Source: Diplonema japonicum | Taxonomy: Eukaryota; Euglenozoa; Diplonemea; Diplonemida; Diplonemidae | NCBI GenBank assembly: GCA_964019335.1 | Contig: OZ025722.1 | Coordinates: 248,001 to 312,000, forward strand | Reading direction: 5' to 3' | Length of the DNA stretch: 64,000 nt | In this document: positions 45,306-55,162 of the stretch, in pieces | How positions within the stretch are numbered: position 1 is the first letter of the stretch | Layout: every line of letters starts with the position of its first letter | Notes under the pieces: generated by a model | The model's input: the letters and a program-made list of their open reading frames with translations, nothing else | Told to the model about the DNA's origin: nothing | The model's database searches: none | Position numbers and translations under genes: made by a program

Positions 45306-45971
45306 ATGGAAGATGTTACCATTCAAAGGTCTGCGATAATACGATTCCCGGAAGACGAGGTTGGGACGGCGGGGGAGTTCGCCTGCAAGCTCGAGGAACT
45401 CAGGCAGAGATACCCCGCATGGGTGGTGAAGGGGTCAGTCTGTGCAGAGGACTTGGTTATACCCGAGAAACCAACACTCCGGAAAGGAAATATAGATGAA
45501 AGGGTGAGGGGGAAACGAAAAGCTGTCCGGGAGTACGTGGCAGAAGCTGAGCTACGCGCTGCAGCAGTAGCTCGAGAAGGGGAGGAGGAAGACGAAGAAA
45601 TTGAAGATTGCCGCTCGTCCAGCGGCGGCGATGTCACCAACGACAACCCTTTTCAAATCGGCTCGGCAGTGGTTATCAACACCCCACCGCACACGGATCA
45701 GAAGGGCACAATAACCTCAATAGAAAACCCGGAGTGTTTCCGAGTGACCCTCCCTTGCGGTACTTCTTGGTGGTGCTCCTGTGATGAAGTGACCCCGCTC
45801 CCTTCTTCGAACCCAACTGTTTCTTTAAGTACACTGGCGCGCCTGCGGTCTCTTGAGAAGCAAAACGCATTGCTTCTTTCCGCCCTGCGTTCCTGCCCCC
45901 CTTCCGCCTTCAGCTCGATGCCCTCCGAGAAGCGAGCTGAATTAGATGGGTTGCTATTGGAGAAAAGTTGA
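45306..45971 (+). CDS. Unrecognised 221-aa protein with SH3-like segment
   Basis: Single exon, ATG 45306 after an A-run leader, TGA stop. The N-terminal third (MEDVTIQRSAIIRFPEDEVG, CKLEELRQRYPAWVV) is mixed. The middle is acidic with a helix (VREYVAEAELRAAAVAREGE). Residues ~118-160 (FQIGSAVVINTPPHTDQKGT, then TLPCGTSWWCSCDEVTPL) have the spacing of a small SH3/KOW-like barrel. The last 40 residues are helical (LARLRSLEKQNALLLSALRS). No signal peptide. Function unknown. Confidence 0.7.
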   Translation: MEDVTIQRSAIIRFPEDEVGTAGEFACKLEELRQRYPAWVVKGSVCAEDLVIPEKPTLRKGNIDERVRGKRKAVREYVAEAELRAAAVAREGEEEDEEIEDCRSSSGGDVTNDNPFQIGSAVVINTPPHTDQKGTITSIENPECFRVTLPCGTSWWCSCDEVTPLPSSNPTVSLSTLARLRSLEKQNALLLSALRSCPPSAFSSMPSEKRAELDGLLLEKS

Positions 45972-46177
45972 AAAGAAAAAAAAAATTGTTTTTTTTTTTC
46001 CTTTTTTTTTACCCCATTCCCCCACCCCCATTTTTCTCATAACAAAACAGGGCAGGGGGGTGGGGGGAGACGTCCGGACGTCCGGAGAGCGCAAAAAGAA
46101 GAAAAGTAAAAAAAAAAAAAAAAAAAAAACACCCCCCTCCCCCCCCCCTCCCCATTTACACCCCATATCCCCCTACG

Positions 46178-48349
46178 ATGCCATTTTGCTGCTGCGTGAT
46201 GGGCAATTCGAAAAAACCGCAAAAAATGGCCCCGTTGAAACTGTTGGAAAAAGATGTGAACACGGTAACGCTGCAATGGGGAGCAGGGCTGACGGGGCAG
46301 CAGCAAGGGCCGTCTCATGTAGAGGTAAGATGCAGGAGGTACGGAGAGACCTGGATGAACGTGGACCCGAGAAGCAACCAGCTCGTCCCGTTGGGCACAG
46401 GATCCGTATGCAAAGGCTCCACAGGCACCATCATCGTGGGCGGCCTTGAAGAAAACGCCGACTATGAGTTCACCTGCTGCGAACGAGGAAGCAACGGCGG
46501 GACAGGACCGTACTCTGACCCGCTTGCCATAAAAACATCTTCAAAACCAAACCAGGTCTCGAAAATACATGTTTCAGAGATAACGGATGACGCTGCGCTC
46601 ATTACATGGGAGAACCCCAACGGGCTCTTCGACCTCATGCTGAAACTCCGCAAAAAGACGGTCAACGACGAAGGAGACTGGCTCAACATCGATTCCAAAA
46701 CATGTCAAGCTGTACAGAACGGTCAGGGCAAGGCACCTAGCGCCGACACACGCAAGCAGTCTATCACAGAACTCGATCCAAACACAGAGTATGAACTCAT
46801 TTCACGAGGTGGAAACGACGTCGGTTGGGGGCCTTCTACCGAACCCATCACATTCACAACACAACTGCGTTCAGTCGGGAAAGCCATTAAACTCACTTGC
46901 GATTCGACAAACAGGACAAACGCAACATTGTCGTGGGAACAACCCAACCAGGAAGCATTCTGCGTCGCCATCCGCGGGAGGAAAAAAGACCAGGAATGGA
47001 TGACGTTCGACAGGTCCAAAAATAGACTCCTTCCGTCCTCCGAATCCTCAATACCAACTTCGCAAACTACCGCGACGATTAAACGTTTAGAAGAAGGCAC
47101 CATCTACGAGTTCTCGGGGAGGGTCCTGTACAGGGAGGGTTGGTCACAATGGGCGGATTCGATCACGGTGACAACGTTAATAGGAATGCAGCCTGTTACA
47201 ATTGGGAAGATAACATGTTGTACAGCACATTTTGAATGGGAGGTTCCGGACGTTGCGGTCAACATTGCAATCCGGTGCAGAAAGGTAGGAAGCGATAAAT
47301 GGCAGCATGTCAACACACGTACCAACACTCTTGTCCCGCTTGGCGAGGGTATCGCACCTAGAGCGTCCGATCACGCGATTGTCCTCAGAGGCCTCGAGGA
47401 GAAGACAAAATACGAAACGGCAGCATGCGCGCGGACCGCTTCGGGATGGGGATCATACTCCCAAAAAACAATTTTCGAAACCCCCCCTGCAAACTGCGAG
47501 GTTCTAAAATGCCTCGAGGCCACCGCCTCCTCAGTCACACTAAAACTCAACGTCCCTTCATTCAAGGACGGCAGGGACAAGGTATCGATCCGATGTAAGA
47601 AGGAAGGCGACAACCCTTGGATGGACGTCGACGCGTCAAAAGGAAAACTAGTAACACGGGGCAACGGGACAGCTCTGTCAGAAGGAATCGTGTATGTGGA
47701 GGGCCTTGAGGAAGGCGCGACATATGAGATGGAAACGTCACGTGATGCTAAGGGAGTCCCGTCAACCCCTCTGTCCATTCTTCTAGGAAAGCCTTATGTA
47801 TATCGTGAGCCTCCTGCGACGTCGTGTGCTTGCTTCCGACGGTGCAGGGCTGCGTTGATTTCTAAACTGTCGGAAAAACCTATTCTTCTGGAGCATCTCA
47901 ACGATCTGGGTGATAAATGTTTCTGCAGCGGCTGCCACACCGACTACGCTGTATACAAGCGTGGTACCACCGATTACATCCTCCCTCTTGGGTGGTGCAG
48001 GGTCGGTGTTAAAACACACAAACCCCCTGCTCTCGAACAGCTTGCTTTCAAAAAATGGAATCCTTGTTACCACGGGACCTCGCCCGACCATCTAATCGAC
48101 GTGTTGTGTTGTGGGCAGTTGTTGAAACCTGGTTCGAGCACGCCGAAGGGGGGTAAGCTACACGTGCGTGAGGGGCATATACAAAAGGTCTTTAAGCGTA
48201 CGAACGCGCACACGGGGCATCGGGAAGACTTCGACCCTTCGCAGGTGTTCTTCAGCCCGTCTATTCGTTATTGCTCTTATGGCAGGGCTTACATGACTGA
48301 GTTTTCGTTTGCTGGGCATAAGTACCGATTTGCTTTGCAGGTGTGGGAG

Positions 48350-48380
<31 letters not shown>

Positions 48381-48557
48381 AAAAAGGTCCGGATCCAGCC
48401 AGACACCTACACCATAGGGCAGGAGACTGTTGGAGCCATGCGGAAGGGTGACACCATCGACCCTTATGTCCCAAATACTGCGATTGAGTGGTACACAGGG
48501 GAGTTGCATACCCATATGATCACAGGGGTTTTGGTAAATGAACGGGTAGATAAATAA
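46178..48557 (+). CDS. Five-FN3 protein with C-terminal ADP-ribosyltransferase-like (YHGT) domain
   Basis: Exons 46178-48340 and 48387-48557 give 777 residues. Five fibronectin-III-like repeats of ~105 residues (about 15-540) each carry a W or L core and a conserved Y-E motif (NADYEFTCCERG, NTEYELISRGGN, GTIYEFSGR, KTKYETAACART, GATYEMETS). The C-terminal ~190 residues hold PCYHGTSPDHLIDVL, VFFSPSIRYCSYGRAY and, after the intron, VRIQPDTYTIGQETVG with PNTAIEWYTGE. This order of His, Tyr and late Glu resembles PARP/ART folds, but the assignment is tentative. There is no signal peptide, so it is probably intracellular. An internal ATG at 46199 would give MGNSKKPQ, with a glycine that could be myristoylated; the upstream MPFCCC offers cysteines for acylation. 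Confidence 0.78.
48341..48386 (+). other. A-tract mini-intron (46 bp) inside the YHGT domain
   Basis: Donor GTGTGG follows TTTGCAG, the interior is almost pure A, and the acceptor is AAAAAG. Phase 0 joins FALQ to VRIQPDTYT and completes the domain. Without splicing the protein would run into poly-K. Confidence 0.88.
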
Positions 48558-49337
48558 TTTCCTTTTTCCCCCCCCCTTTTTTTTTTCCCCTTGTTAAATA
48601 TCAGTGGCGGCTCTTCTGTGCTTTGCCTTCTTTTATTAACTTTTTTTTTCCCCCCCCTGATCACGACCTTTATTTTTTCACACATAAGAGGGAACACAAC
48701 AAAAAAAGAGAAAATGGGGGGGGGATTGAAAAAAAAAAAAAGAAAAAGAGAAAAAAAAGAAATTTTCTTTATATGAACTCATCCGGATTAAAATGTCAAC
48801 ACTTTTTTTTTTTTTTTTTTTTTTTTTTCGTTTCTTTTTTTTCTTAATCATTCAATGGCTTCTACGGAATCCCAAGACTATTTCTTCATCGTTGGTATTC
48901 TTTTCCCCGGATGGGCTCTATTTTCCCTCTCGTCTTCTCTGCCCCCTCTTTTTAAAAAAGAAGAAAAACTAAAAAAGAAAAAAAGATACTTATAGTGCTT
49001 TGGTCTCCAGAAGCTCTGCGTGCTTCTTTTTTTTTTTATTGTTCTTCTTTTTCACCATAACCTTATTCCACCCCCCCCCCCCCATTTCTACTGTCCTCTT
49101 CTGTTTCATTATTTCCCCCCCCCTTTTTTTTACCCTTCCTGTCTTCGGATCAGGAAGAAATAAAAAAAATAACAACTGAAAAAATAAATTTCTTTTTTCG
49201 AACCATTGTACTTACTTCCCCCCCTGTTATTTTCTTTTCTTTTCTTTTTCTTTTCTTTTCTTTTTCCCCTTTTCCCTTTTTTTTTCTTAGTAGAAAGTGA
49301 AAGGGAGGTGGTGAATGTGAAAAGAGAAGAAGAAGGG

Positions 49338-49370
<33 letters not shown>

Positions 49371-49820
49371 AAGAAAGAAAGATTTTTTTTTTTAAAAAAC
49401 CAGAAATATTGTCATAAACTACAAAGAGCAAAAGGTAGCATTTGGGAGGGGGCAATTCCTAGCTTCTTATAGAATTTCCCCTTATTGCTTCAGTACTACC
49501 CGACCTTTCTATTCTTTTTCTTTTTTCTTTTTTAGGGGGGGGGGGCTCCCTAACACTCCCATGAGTGATTTATTTTATTTCAAAAAAAAAGAAAAAAAGA
49601 CAGAAGAAGAAAGTCACAAATCTTGTACACTTTCCACCCCCCCCACCTCACTCGTTCCCTTCTTCTTTGCTTTTTATTCTAGTTTTCTTTTTCTTTTTTT
49701 TTTTTTTTTTTTTGAAACATGGATTTTTTTATGTATCATTTTTCTAAATAAAAAAGAGGGTTTTGCTACAGAAGACTTGCTTGTGCAGCTACCTCTCCCC
49801 CCTTCCCTCTTCTTCTTCCC

Positions 49821-49854
<34 letters not shown>

Positions 49855-49891
49855 CCAACTCTTTCCCACTGCTCAAACAATGCGAAAGATG

Positions 49892-49959
<68 letters not shown>

Positions 49960-50301
49960 CAAATCCCTTCCCATTCCCCACCCGCTTGTTTTCTTTTTAA
50001 CTTCTACCCCCCTCCCCCACCCCCTCCCTTCCCCTCCTTTTTTTATATTTCATTTTACACTTTTTTATTTTCTCTTTTTTTTTTTCTCTCTTTCTCTCTT
50101 TCTCTCTTCCCCTCTCTTTCTCTCTTTCTCTCTCTCCCAAAAAAATAACAAAACAAACCCCCCCCCCTGTTCCATTTATTTATATATATATATATTTTTA
50201 CAATTCCCCACCCCCCCCTTTTTTTTCCCCCAAAAAAAAACCATCTCCCACGCCCAGGAGGAGAGGGAGGGAGGGTGGGGGAAAACAACAAAAAAAAAAA
50301 A
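48558..50301. other. Homopolymer-rich spacer (1.7 kb)
   Basis: Mostly A, T and C runs, including an uninterrupted A-run of about 60 near 49895-49955, CT repeats near 50090-50140 and a TATA repeat near 50180. No coding frame beyond poly-F/K/P, and no RNA gene recognised. Confidence 0.7.
50257..50257 (+). promoter_or_regulatory. Candidate (trans-)splice acceptor before the antiporter gene
   Basis: CCATCTCCCACGCCCAG ends at 50257 after a T/C-rich tract, 45 bases before the ATG. Purine-rich sequence follows. Confidence 0.4.
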
Positions 50302-51588
50302 ATGCCACCGTTTTCCGATGAAGTGAGCTCTATAGGATTCCTCTCGGCAGTGTGGGTATTTGAAAAAGCATGCGTGTGGGTGGGAGGCTCACCCCTAGTA
50401 GCGAACATCTTAGTTGGCATGATTCTAGGCCCAGCACTGACAAACATGGTACCTTTCCCTGATGCGTGGAAATTAATAGGAAAGCTAGGCGTTCTTCTGC
50501 TCATTACAGATGGAACCTTGGGCATCGACCTACAAATGGTGAAAAAAATAGGTGTCCGCGCGTTCATAGCAGCATTGGCCGGGGTAGTAGGCCCAGTCGG
50601 ACTGTGTATGCTTCTCACCGTGGTTTTTTACGAAGTGCCTTGGCGAGCAGGGTTGGCCACAGGTGCAGCAATTGCACCCACGTCGCTAGGGTTTTCTGCA
50701 AAACTTTTGCAGGAAACCGGTAATTTGCAAACCCCTCTCGGGCAGCTTATATGTGTTGCGGCGGTTATGGATGACGTTTTGTCGCTGTGCCTCTTGGCGG
50801 AGATCAAAGCTTTGAAAGACTCTTCACCGTCTGCGTGGGACATCGCCCAACCTCTTACGGCGTCTTTCGGTAGCATAATTGTAGGCGCTGTTCTCTCTCT
50901 GTCTGTTCTCCCCGCCTTGTTGCCGCATTTTCTGAACTGGTCCGCGTATCAAGCACTAGACGTGAAAATACAGCGGTATTTCAATGTGTTTTTAATACTC
51001 GGTTTAAGCACGCTGCTCGCCTTCCTCTCTGCCTACGCTGGTTCAAGTGAACTGTTGGGAGCGTTTTGCGGGGCGCTCCCTTTCTCCGCCTTCCCATCTA
51101 TTGTCGAATCGTGGGAAAAATCGAACATGCGATCCCTTGTTGACTGGGGGAGCCGGCTTTTCTTCGCTTGTACAATTGGTTTCGGCGTCCCATCGATTAA
51201 AACCGGATCCGGTGGTCTTCTTGAAGGCGAAGCTGTGTGGAAAGGTATTACGCTTGGTTTTGCAGGATTGGCCGGGAAGTTTTTGGTGGGTTTCCTTGCA
51301 GACCCTTTGACGCTTCCGGACTTCTTCACATTCGGGTGGGCGATGCAGGGAAGAGGCGAGTTCTCGTTCATCTTGGCCGACGAGGCCGCGGAGGAGGAGC
51401 TGTTCGAGAAGGGAACATCCGAGTACGCCTCGGTTGTGTGGGGTTTGCTCATCTGCTGCATTGCAGCGCCAATTGCTTTTAGAGCTGTGCTTAAAGCTGC
51501 TCCACCGAATCCACAAACCGAACCTCCTCCCAGAGAAGTCACTCCCACAACACCTCAGCTTCGTGATGCTACAGAACCCTATGCCTGA
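50302..51588 (+). CDS. CPA2-type monovalent cation/proton antiporter
   Basis: 428 residues from ATG 50302, which directly follows an A-run. About 11-12 hydrophobic helices are visible, beginning with FLSAVWVFEKACVWVGG and PLVANILVGMILGPAL. The signature of the cation:proton antiporter-2 family is clear: AGLATGAAIAPTSLGFSAKL, then GQLICVAAVMDDVLSLCLL, where the paired Asp residues lie in the ion-binding helix of Kef/NapA-like carriers. Late helices include FTFGWAMQGRGEFSFILADE, also family-typical. The cytosolic tail is short and Pro-rich, with no TrkA-N regulatory domain, unlike KefB/C. Expected role: exchange of Na+ or K+ for protons across the plasma membrane or an internal membrane. Confidence 0.9.
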   Translation: MPPFSDEVSSIGFLSAVWVFEKACVWVGGSPLVANILVGMILGPALTNMVPFPDAWKLIGKLGVLLLITDGTLGIDLQMVKKIGVRAFIAALAGVVGPVGLCMLLTVVFYEVPWRAGLATGAAIAPTSLGFSAKLLQETGNLQTPLGQLICVAAVMDDVLSLCLLAEIKALKDSSPSAWDIAQPLTASFGSIIVGAVLSLSVLPALLPHFLNWSAYQALDVKIQRYFNVFLILGLSTLLAFLSAYAGSSELLGAFCGALPFSAFPSIVESWEKSNMRSLVDWGSRLFFACTIGFGVPSIKTGSGGLLEGEAVWKGITLGFAGLAGKFLVGFLADPLTLPDFFTFGWAMQGRGEFSFILADEAAEEELFEKGTSEYASVVWGLLICCIAAPIAFRAVLKAAPPNPQTEPPPREVTPTTPQLRDATEPYA

Positions 51589-51809
51589 CTCCTTTTTTTT
51601 TTTTTTTTTTTTTTTACTGCCAGCCGGACTCTGGCAAAAAGATTTTCCTTTATGTTTCCTTACTTTTTTAATCAGGATAGACAGAAAGAGGATTTAATAA
51701 AAAAAACCTTTTTTGTACAATTTCTTTTTTTTTTTTCGTTTGAAAAAAATCCATAAATAATAACTAATGCAAGCAAAAAAAAAAAAGATTTGGGGGGAAA
51801 AAAAGAATA

Positions 51810-52378
51810 ATGTTGCGAACAACGAGGATGGCGCTGGGGAAGAAGACAGAGTTTGTTGCTAGGCTGGGGAAGTTGACGGAAGGGCTGGAGAAGAAGGTGG
51901 CCCTGAAGAAGCACTGGAGCGAGGTGTACGCAGAGGACTGTGTGATGACGATGGCGGGGCAGGAGGTCAGCGGGCTGAGCAATATCATCGCAGGGCTGCC
52001 TCAGTTCACTAGAAGCTTTGATATTGAACCCGAGATCGTGGAGGTGGTGGGTGATGAAGACGCAGAGAAGTTCGCAGTTTGGTACCGGCACAAGGCTAGG
52101 TTTGTGCAGCCCTATGGAAAGGTCCAGGTATGGAAAAGAGGAAGAAAAAAAAAAAAAAAACTCAGCCCACTGGCCACACCGGCACCTTTGAAGGTGTCAA
52201 CATACACACCGTCGATGCTGAAGGCCGCACCACACACCTTGTTCAGTCCATGGACCTGCTCTCCTATTTTATGCAGGTCGATGCGGCGCCCACCATTTTC
52301 GATGAACAGCAGACCGAGGAGCCTGACCTCGGCGCGGGTGCCGGGACTGTGAAAATCGGTGGTGTGAAAGAACTATGA
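51810..52378 (+). CDS. NTF2/SnoaL-like protein (two exons)
   Basis: Exons 51810-52127 and 52166-52378 give 176 residues. A leading helix (VALKKHWSEVYAEDCVMTM) is followed by strands and, across the intron, GTFEGVNIHTVDAEGRTTHL and a closing VQSMDLLSYFMQ. This is the cone-shaped fold of the NTF2/SnoaL superfamily, used for small-molecule isomerases, cyclases or protein binding. The product cannot be narrowed further. An alternative start is ATG 51828 (MALGKKTEFVARLG). The acidic C-terminal tail after residue ~145 is not part of the fold. Confidence 0.75.
52128..52165 (+). other. A-tract mini-intron (38 bp)
   Basis: Donor GTATGG follows CAG, an A-run of about 18 lies inside, and the acceptor is CTCAG. 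Phase 0 joins YGKVQ to PTGHTGTFEG, restoring the NTF2-like sheet. Confidence 0.88.
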
Positions 52379-52423
52379 AAACGAAAAAAAAAAAAAAAAA
52401 AAAAATCAAAAAAGTTTCTTAGT

Positions 52424-52465
<42 letters not shown>

Positions 52466-52571
52466 GGGCCGTTGCTAACCACTTCGTTCCTATCATAGTG
52501 AATTTTTTTTTTCCACTCTCCGACCCCTAAACTTCAAAGGGTGGGGAAGAAGAAGAAGAAAAAAAAATTCT

Positions 52572-53960
52572 ATGACGCACCTCAACGTGAAACCGCCTGC
52601 TGACTTCCTCCGCACGCTGCGCAGGGCCTCTACTTCAGGAACACCTCGATCGAGACAGAACTCGATTCTGGCCTACGATGTCGTGAAACAAGAGGATGCC
52701 GCAAAGAAAAGAGTCATAGGCGGCGCAATGGGGCAAATCGACAGCATCAAATCCTTAATAGGAATGGTGAAGGGCGTGGCGGGAGGAGTCGTGGGTGAGG
52801 GTGTCTCACCAGAAAGCAAGCTGGACAAGATAGCAAGCCTCCTCGACTCGGTGACGGACAAGCTTCGCAAGCTGGAGATGGTCGTAAAAGACTGTTTAGA
52901 AGCATGGGCCCGATCAACCACCTTACAACAAGAACCCTCAATGAACCAGATGCAAGGTACATCGGGCTCCACACAAAATTCAGGAAAACCTCTTGCAAAT
53001 CTTCTCGACAAGCTTTCCAGCTGCCTCCATCTCGGGTTGGAGTCACTTCTGTACGAGACAAAAGCAGAACGCGGGCACATCTACCTGTACTCGGGGCGTA
53101 AAAGCGACGATTTACAAGTCATCGCAACCGTGGGCACTGCCGCACCAATATCACAGAGCACACCAGTGAAAGTCCCTGTCACGGCAGGCATGATAGGAAA
53201 TGTGTTCACAACGGGAGTTGCTGTGAATCAAGGTGTCTCGACTGTGGACCGTGATCATACGTCAGAAGGTATGAAGTACAGGACAAACGGTGTTTTATGT
53301 ATGCCGCTGCAGGCCTTTGGTTCCGCGGAGCCCATCGGCGTCGTGCAGCTCCTCAACAAGCACAAGGGCGCAACGTCGTTCACGTCGGAGGATGAGAACG
53401 ATTGCTACGTGGCGACGAAGACCCTGTCCTACATGCTAAGGAGGTACCCAGTCGACTGGTTTGCAACATCAGGAAACCCACTGGCCGCACTATCCGCTGT
53501 TCCATGTCCTGGGCCATCTGATAACATGGCGAAAGACAAGTCAATGACAACCGTTTGGAAACATGAGAGCAGGCGATTGGTTTACCGTGTGAACCACTCC
53601 GGGCAGTGTATACGGCAAAAAATGCAAGGGTCGAACCTTCCTAAGATCTCGCCCAGCGCAACGCTTATCGAAGTCGATGCATACATCAAGAACCTTGAAG
53701 AGTGTTGGAAGCGCTCCGTCTCGTTGAATATCGACTACGAGTCCACCCACGACGGCAGGCTCCAGCAGCTCCGCAACATGCGCGAAGAGTCCCGCAAGGA
53801 CAAGTCGCTCATCCACTCCCTTCAAGACACCATCAGCATGCACACTGACGAGTACACCAGCTACAAGGACAAGATCGACAGTGTGAAGCATGACCTGCAA
53901 CGGCTTGTTGACGCCAAGTACTGCAAGACACCTGGGGAGCTTGCAAAGATCACATCATGA
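52572..53960 (+). CDS. GAF-domain protein with N- and C-terminal helical regions
   Basis: 462 residues, one exon. Residues ~145-298 form a GAF domain: a long helix (LLDKLSSCLHLGLESLLY), RGHIYLYSGRKSDDLQVIAT, VTAGMIGNVFTTGVAVN, a MKYRTNGVLCMPL strand pair and PIGVVQLLNKHKGATSFTSE, with the family's GV-Q-N and F-x-x-x-D features. The N-terminal part is basic and then helical with heptad-like spacing. The C-terminal ~110 residues are a probable coiled coil (RLQQLRNMREESRKDKSLIH). GAF domains bind cyclic nucleotides or other small ligands. No catalytic PDE, cyclase or kinase domain is attached, so a regulatory or cytoskeletal adaptor is more likely. Confidence 0.85.
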   Translation: MTHLNVKPPADFLRTLRRASTSGTPRSRQNSILAYDVVKQEDAAKKRVIGGAMGQIDSIKSLIGMVKGVAGGVVGEGVSPESKLDKIASLLDSVTDKLRKLEMVVKDCLEAWARSTTLQQEPSMNQMQGTSGSTQNSGKPLANLLDKLSSCLHLGLESLLYETKAERGHIYLYSGRKSDDLQVIATVGTAAPISQSTPVKVPVTAGMIGNVFTTGVAVNQGVSTVDRDHTSEGMKYRTNGVLCMPLQAFGSAEPIGVVQLLNKHKGATSFTSEDENDCYVATKTLSYMLRRYPVDWFATSGNPLAALSAVPCPGPSDNMAKDKSMTTVWKHESRRLVYRVNHSGQCIRQKMQGSNLPKISPSATLIEVDAYIKNLEECWKRSVSLNIDYESTHDGRLQQLRNMREESRKDKSLIHSLQDTISMHTDEYTSYKDKIDSVKHDLQRLVDAKYCKTPGELAKITS

Positions 53961-54069
53961 CGAAAAAAAAAACACCCCCCCCCGGCCTTCCGGTCTCGAG
54001 GGGTTTTTTCTTTTCTTTTCGTTTTTGAAAAGAGGAAATAGCTTTCCAATATTTTCATGCCCCCTTACC

Positions 54070-54103
<34 letters not shown>

Positions 54104-54127
54104 GATATAAACACCCACACACCCACA

Positions 54128-54128
54128 G
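54128..54128 (+). promoter_or_regulatory. Candidate (trans-)splice acceptor before the crotonase gene
   Basis: ACACCCACACACCCACAG ends at 54128, only 6 bases (CTACGG) before the ATG at 54135. Confidence 0.45.
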
Positions 54129-54134
54129 CTACGG

Positions 54135-54911
54135 ATGTATCAGCATATTAAAGTAACCTCCGATGCTGGTGTGGCCACCGTTCTGATTTGCAGGAAGGGT
54201 GTACGGAACTCGGTCAACGGGGCGTGCGCAGCGGAGCTGAGGCACGCCTTCGAGGCGATCGAGAAAGATGAAACGATAAGGGCTGCAGTGTTAGCTGGGG
54301 AAGGTGGGGTGTTCTGTGCAGGTGCGGATCTGAAGAGTGTCGGGTCGCAGGAAGGGGCACCCATCGCTGTGAAGGGTATTAAAGACGGTCCGATGGGACC
54401 CACAAGAATGCTGATGACGAAGCCCGTGGTAGCAGCAGTAGCGGGTCCTGCCGTGGCGGGGGGGCTGGAGCTTGCTTTGTGGTGCGATCTTCGTGTTGTT
54501 GAACACGATGCGTATTTCGGCGTCTTCTGCAGGCGTTTTGGGGTTCCTTTGATCGATGGTGGGACCGTCAGGCTGCCCCGTCTTATAGGACAGTCGCGGG
54601 CCCTTGATATGATCCTGACTGGACGTAAAGTGACAGCAGATGAAGCCTTCTCATGGGGTCTCGCTAACCGTGTGGTTCCTCATGGTGCTTCCCTAGCAGC
54701 GGCGCAAGAGCTCGCTCGTTCCCTCACCCTGTTCCCACAGGCCACCATGAAGGCCGACCGACTCTCCCTTTACCGATCGTTTTCGGAGCCGTTGGAGGCC
54801 GCTCTTCAGGAAGAGATCGACGAAGCCATCAAAACCCTGCCAGACGCCATCGAGGGCGCCAAGCGGTTCATGGGCGGTGCAGGCAGAGGCGGGGACTTCT
54901 CGAAGTTGTGA
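54135..54911 (+). CDS. Enoyl-CoA hydratase/isomerase (crotonase) family enzyme
   Basis: 258 residues with the complete crotonase fold. GEGGVFCAGADLKSVG and VAAVAGPAVAGGLELALWCD form the two oxyanion-hole segments, and the Glu in GLEL is the first catalytic acid. The region where mitochondrial hydratases carry the second Glu reads FGVFCRRFGVPLIDGGTVRL, with Cys at that place. This motif is characteristic of a bacterial crotonase subgroup, whose reaction may differ from simple hydration. No mitochondrial presequence is visible (start MYQHIKVTSDAGVAT), and no peroxisomal C-terminal SKL is present (ends GGDFSKL, an imperfect match). The role is probably in fatty acid, amino acid or aromatic acyl-CoA metabolism. 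The close fit to bacterial proteins makes acquisition by transfer possible. Confidence 0.92.
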   Translation: MYQHIKVTSDAGVATVLICRKGVRNSVNGACAAELRHAFEAIEKDETIRAAVLAGEGGVFCAGADLKSVGSQEGAPIAVKGIKDGPMGPTRMLMTKPVVAAVAGPAVAGGLELALWCDLRVVEHDAYFGVFCRRFGVPLIDGGTVRLPRLIGQSRALDMILTGRKVTADEAFSWGLANRVVPHGASLAAAQELARSLTLFPQATMKADRLSLYRSFSEPLEAALQEEIDEAIKTLPDAIEGAKRFMGGAGRGGDFSKL

Positions 54912-55162
54912 ATTAAAAAAGAAAAAAAAAGATGAACGAAGAAAGAAAAGGAAGAAGAAGAAGAAAAAGAAAAAAAAAGCGTACACTTCCCCGCCACTAT
55001 ACGGTGGATGTCTCTGCGTTCCCCCTCCCCTCCCCTTCCCTTCCTCCCTGGGGTGGTTGGTAGTCTGATAAACTCCCATTCTTTTCTGGTTGTTCTCTAC
55101 CAAAGTGCACCACAGGTTTTATACACGTCATATTGTCTTGCAAGAAGAAGGGAAAAAAGAAA

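Noticed and set aside
48341-48451. Poly-lysine C-terminus of the FN3/YHGT protein
   Set aside because: Splicing of the A-tract intron restores the conserved end of the domain.
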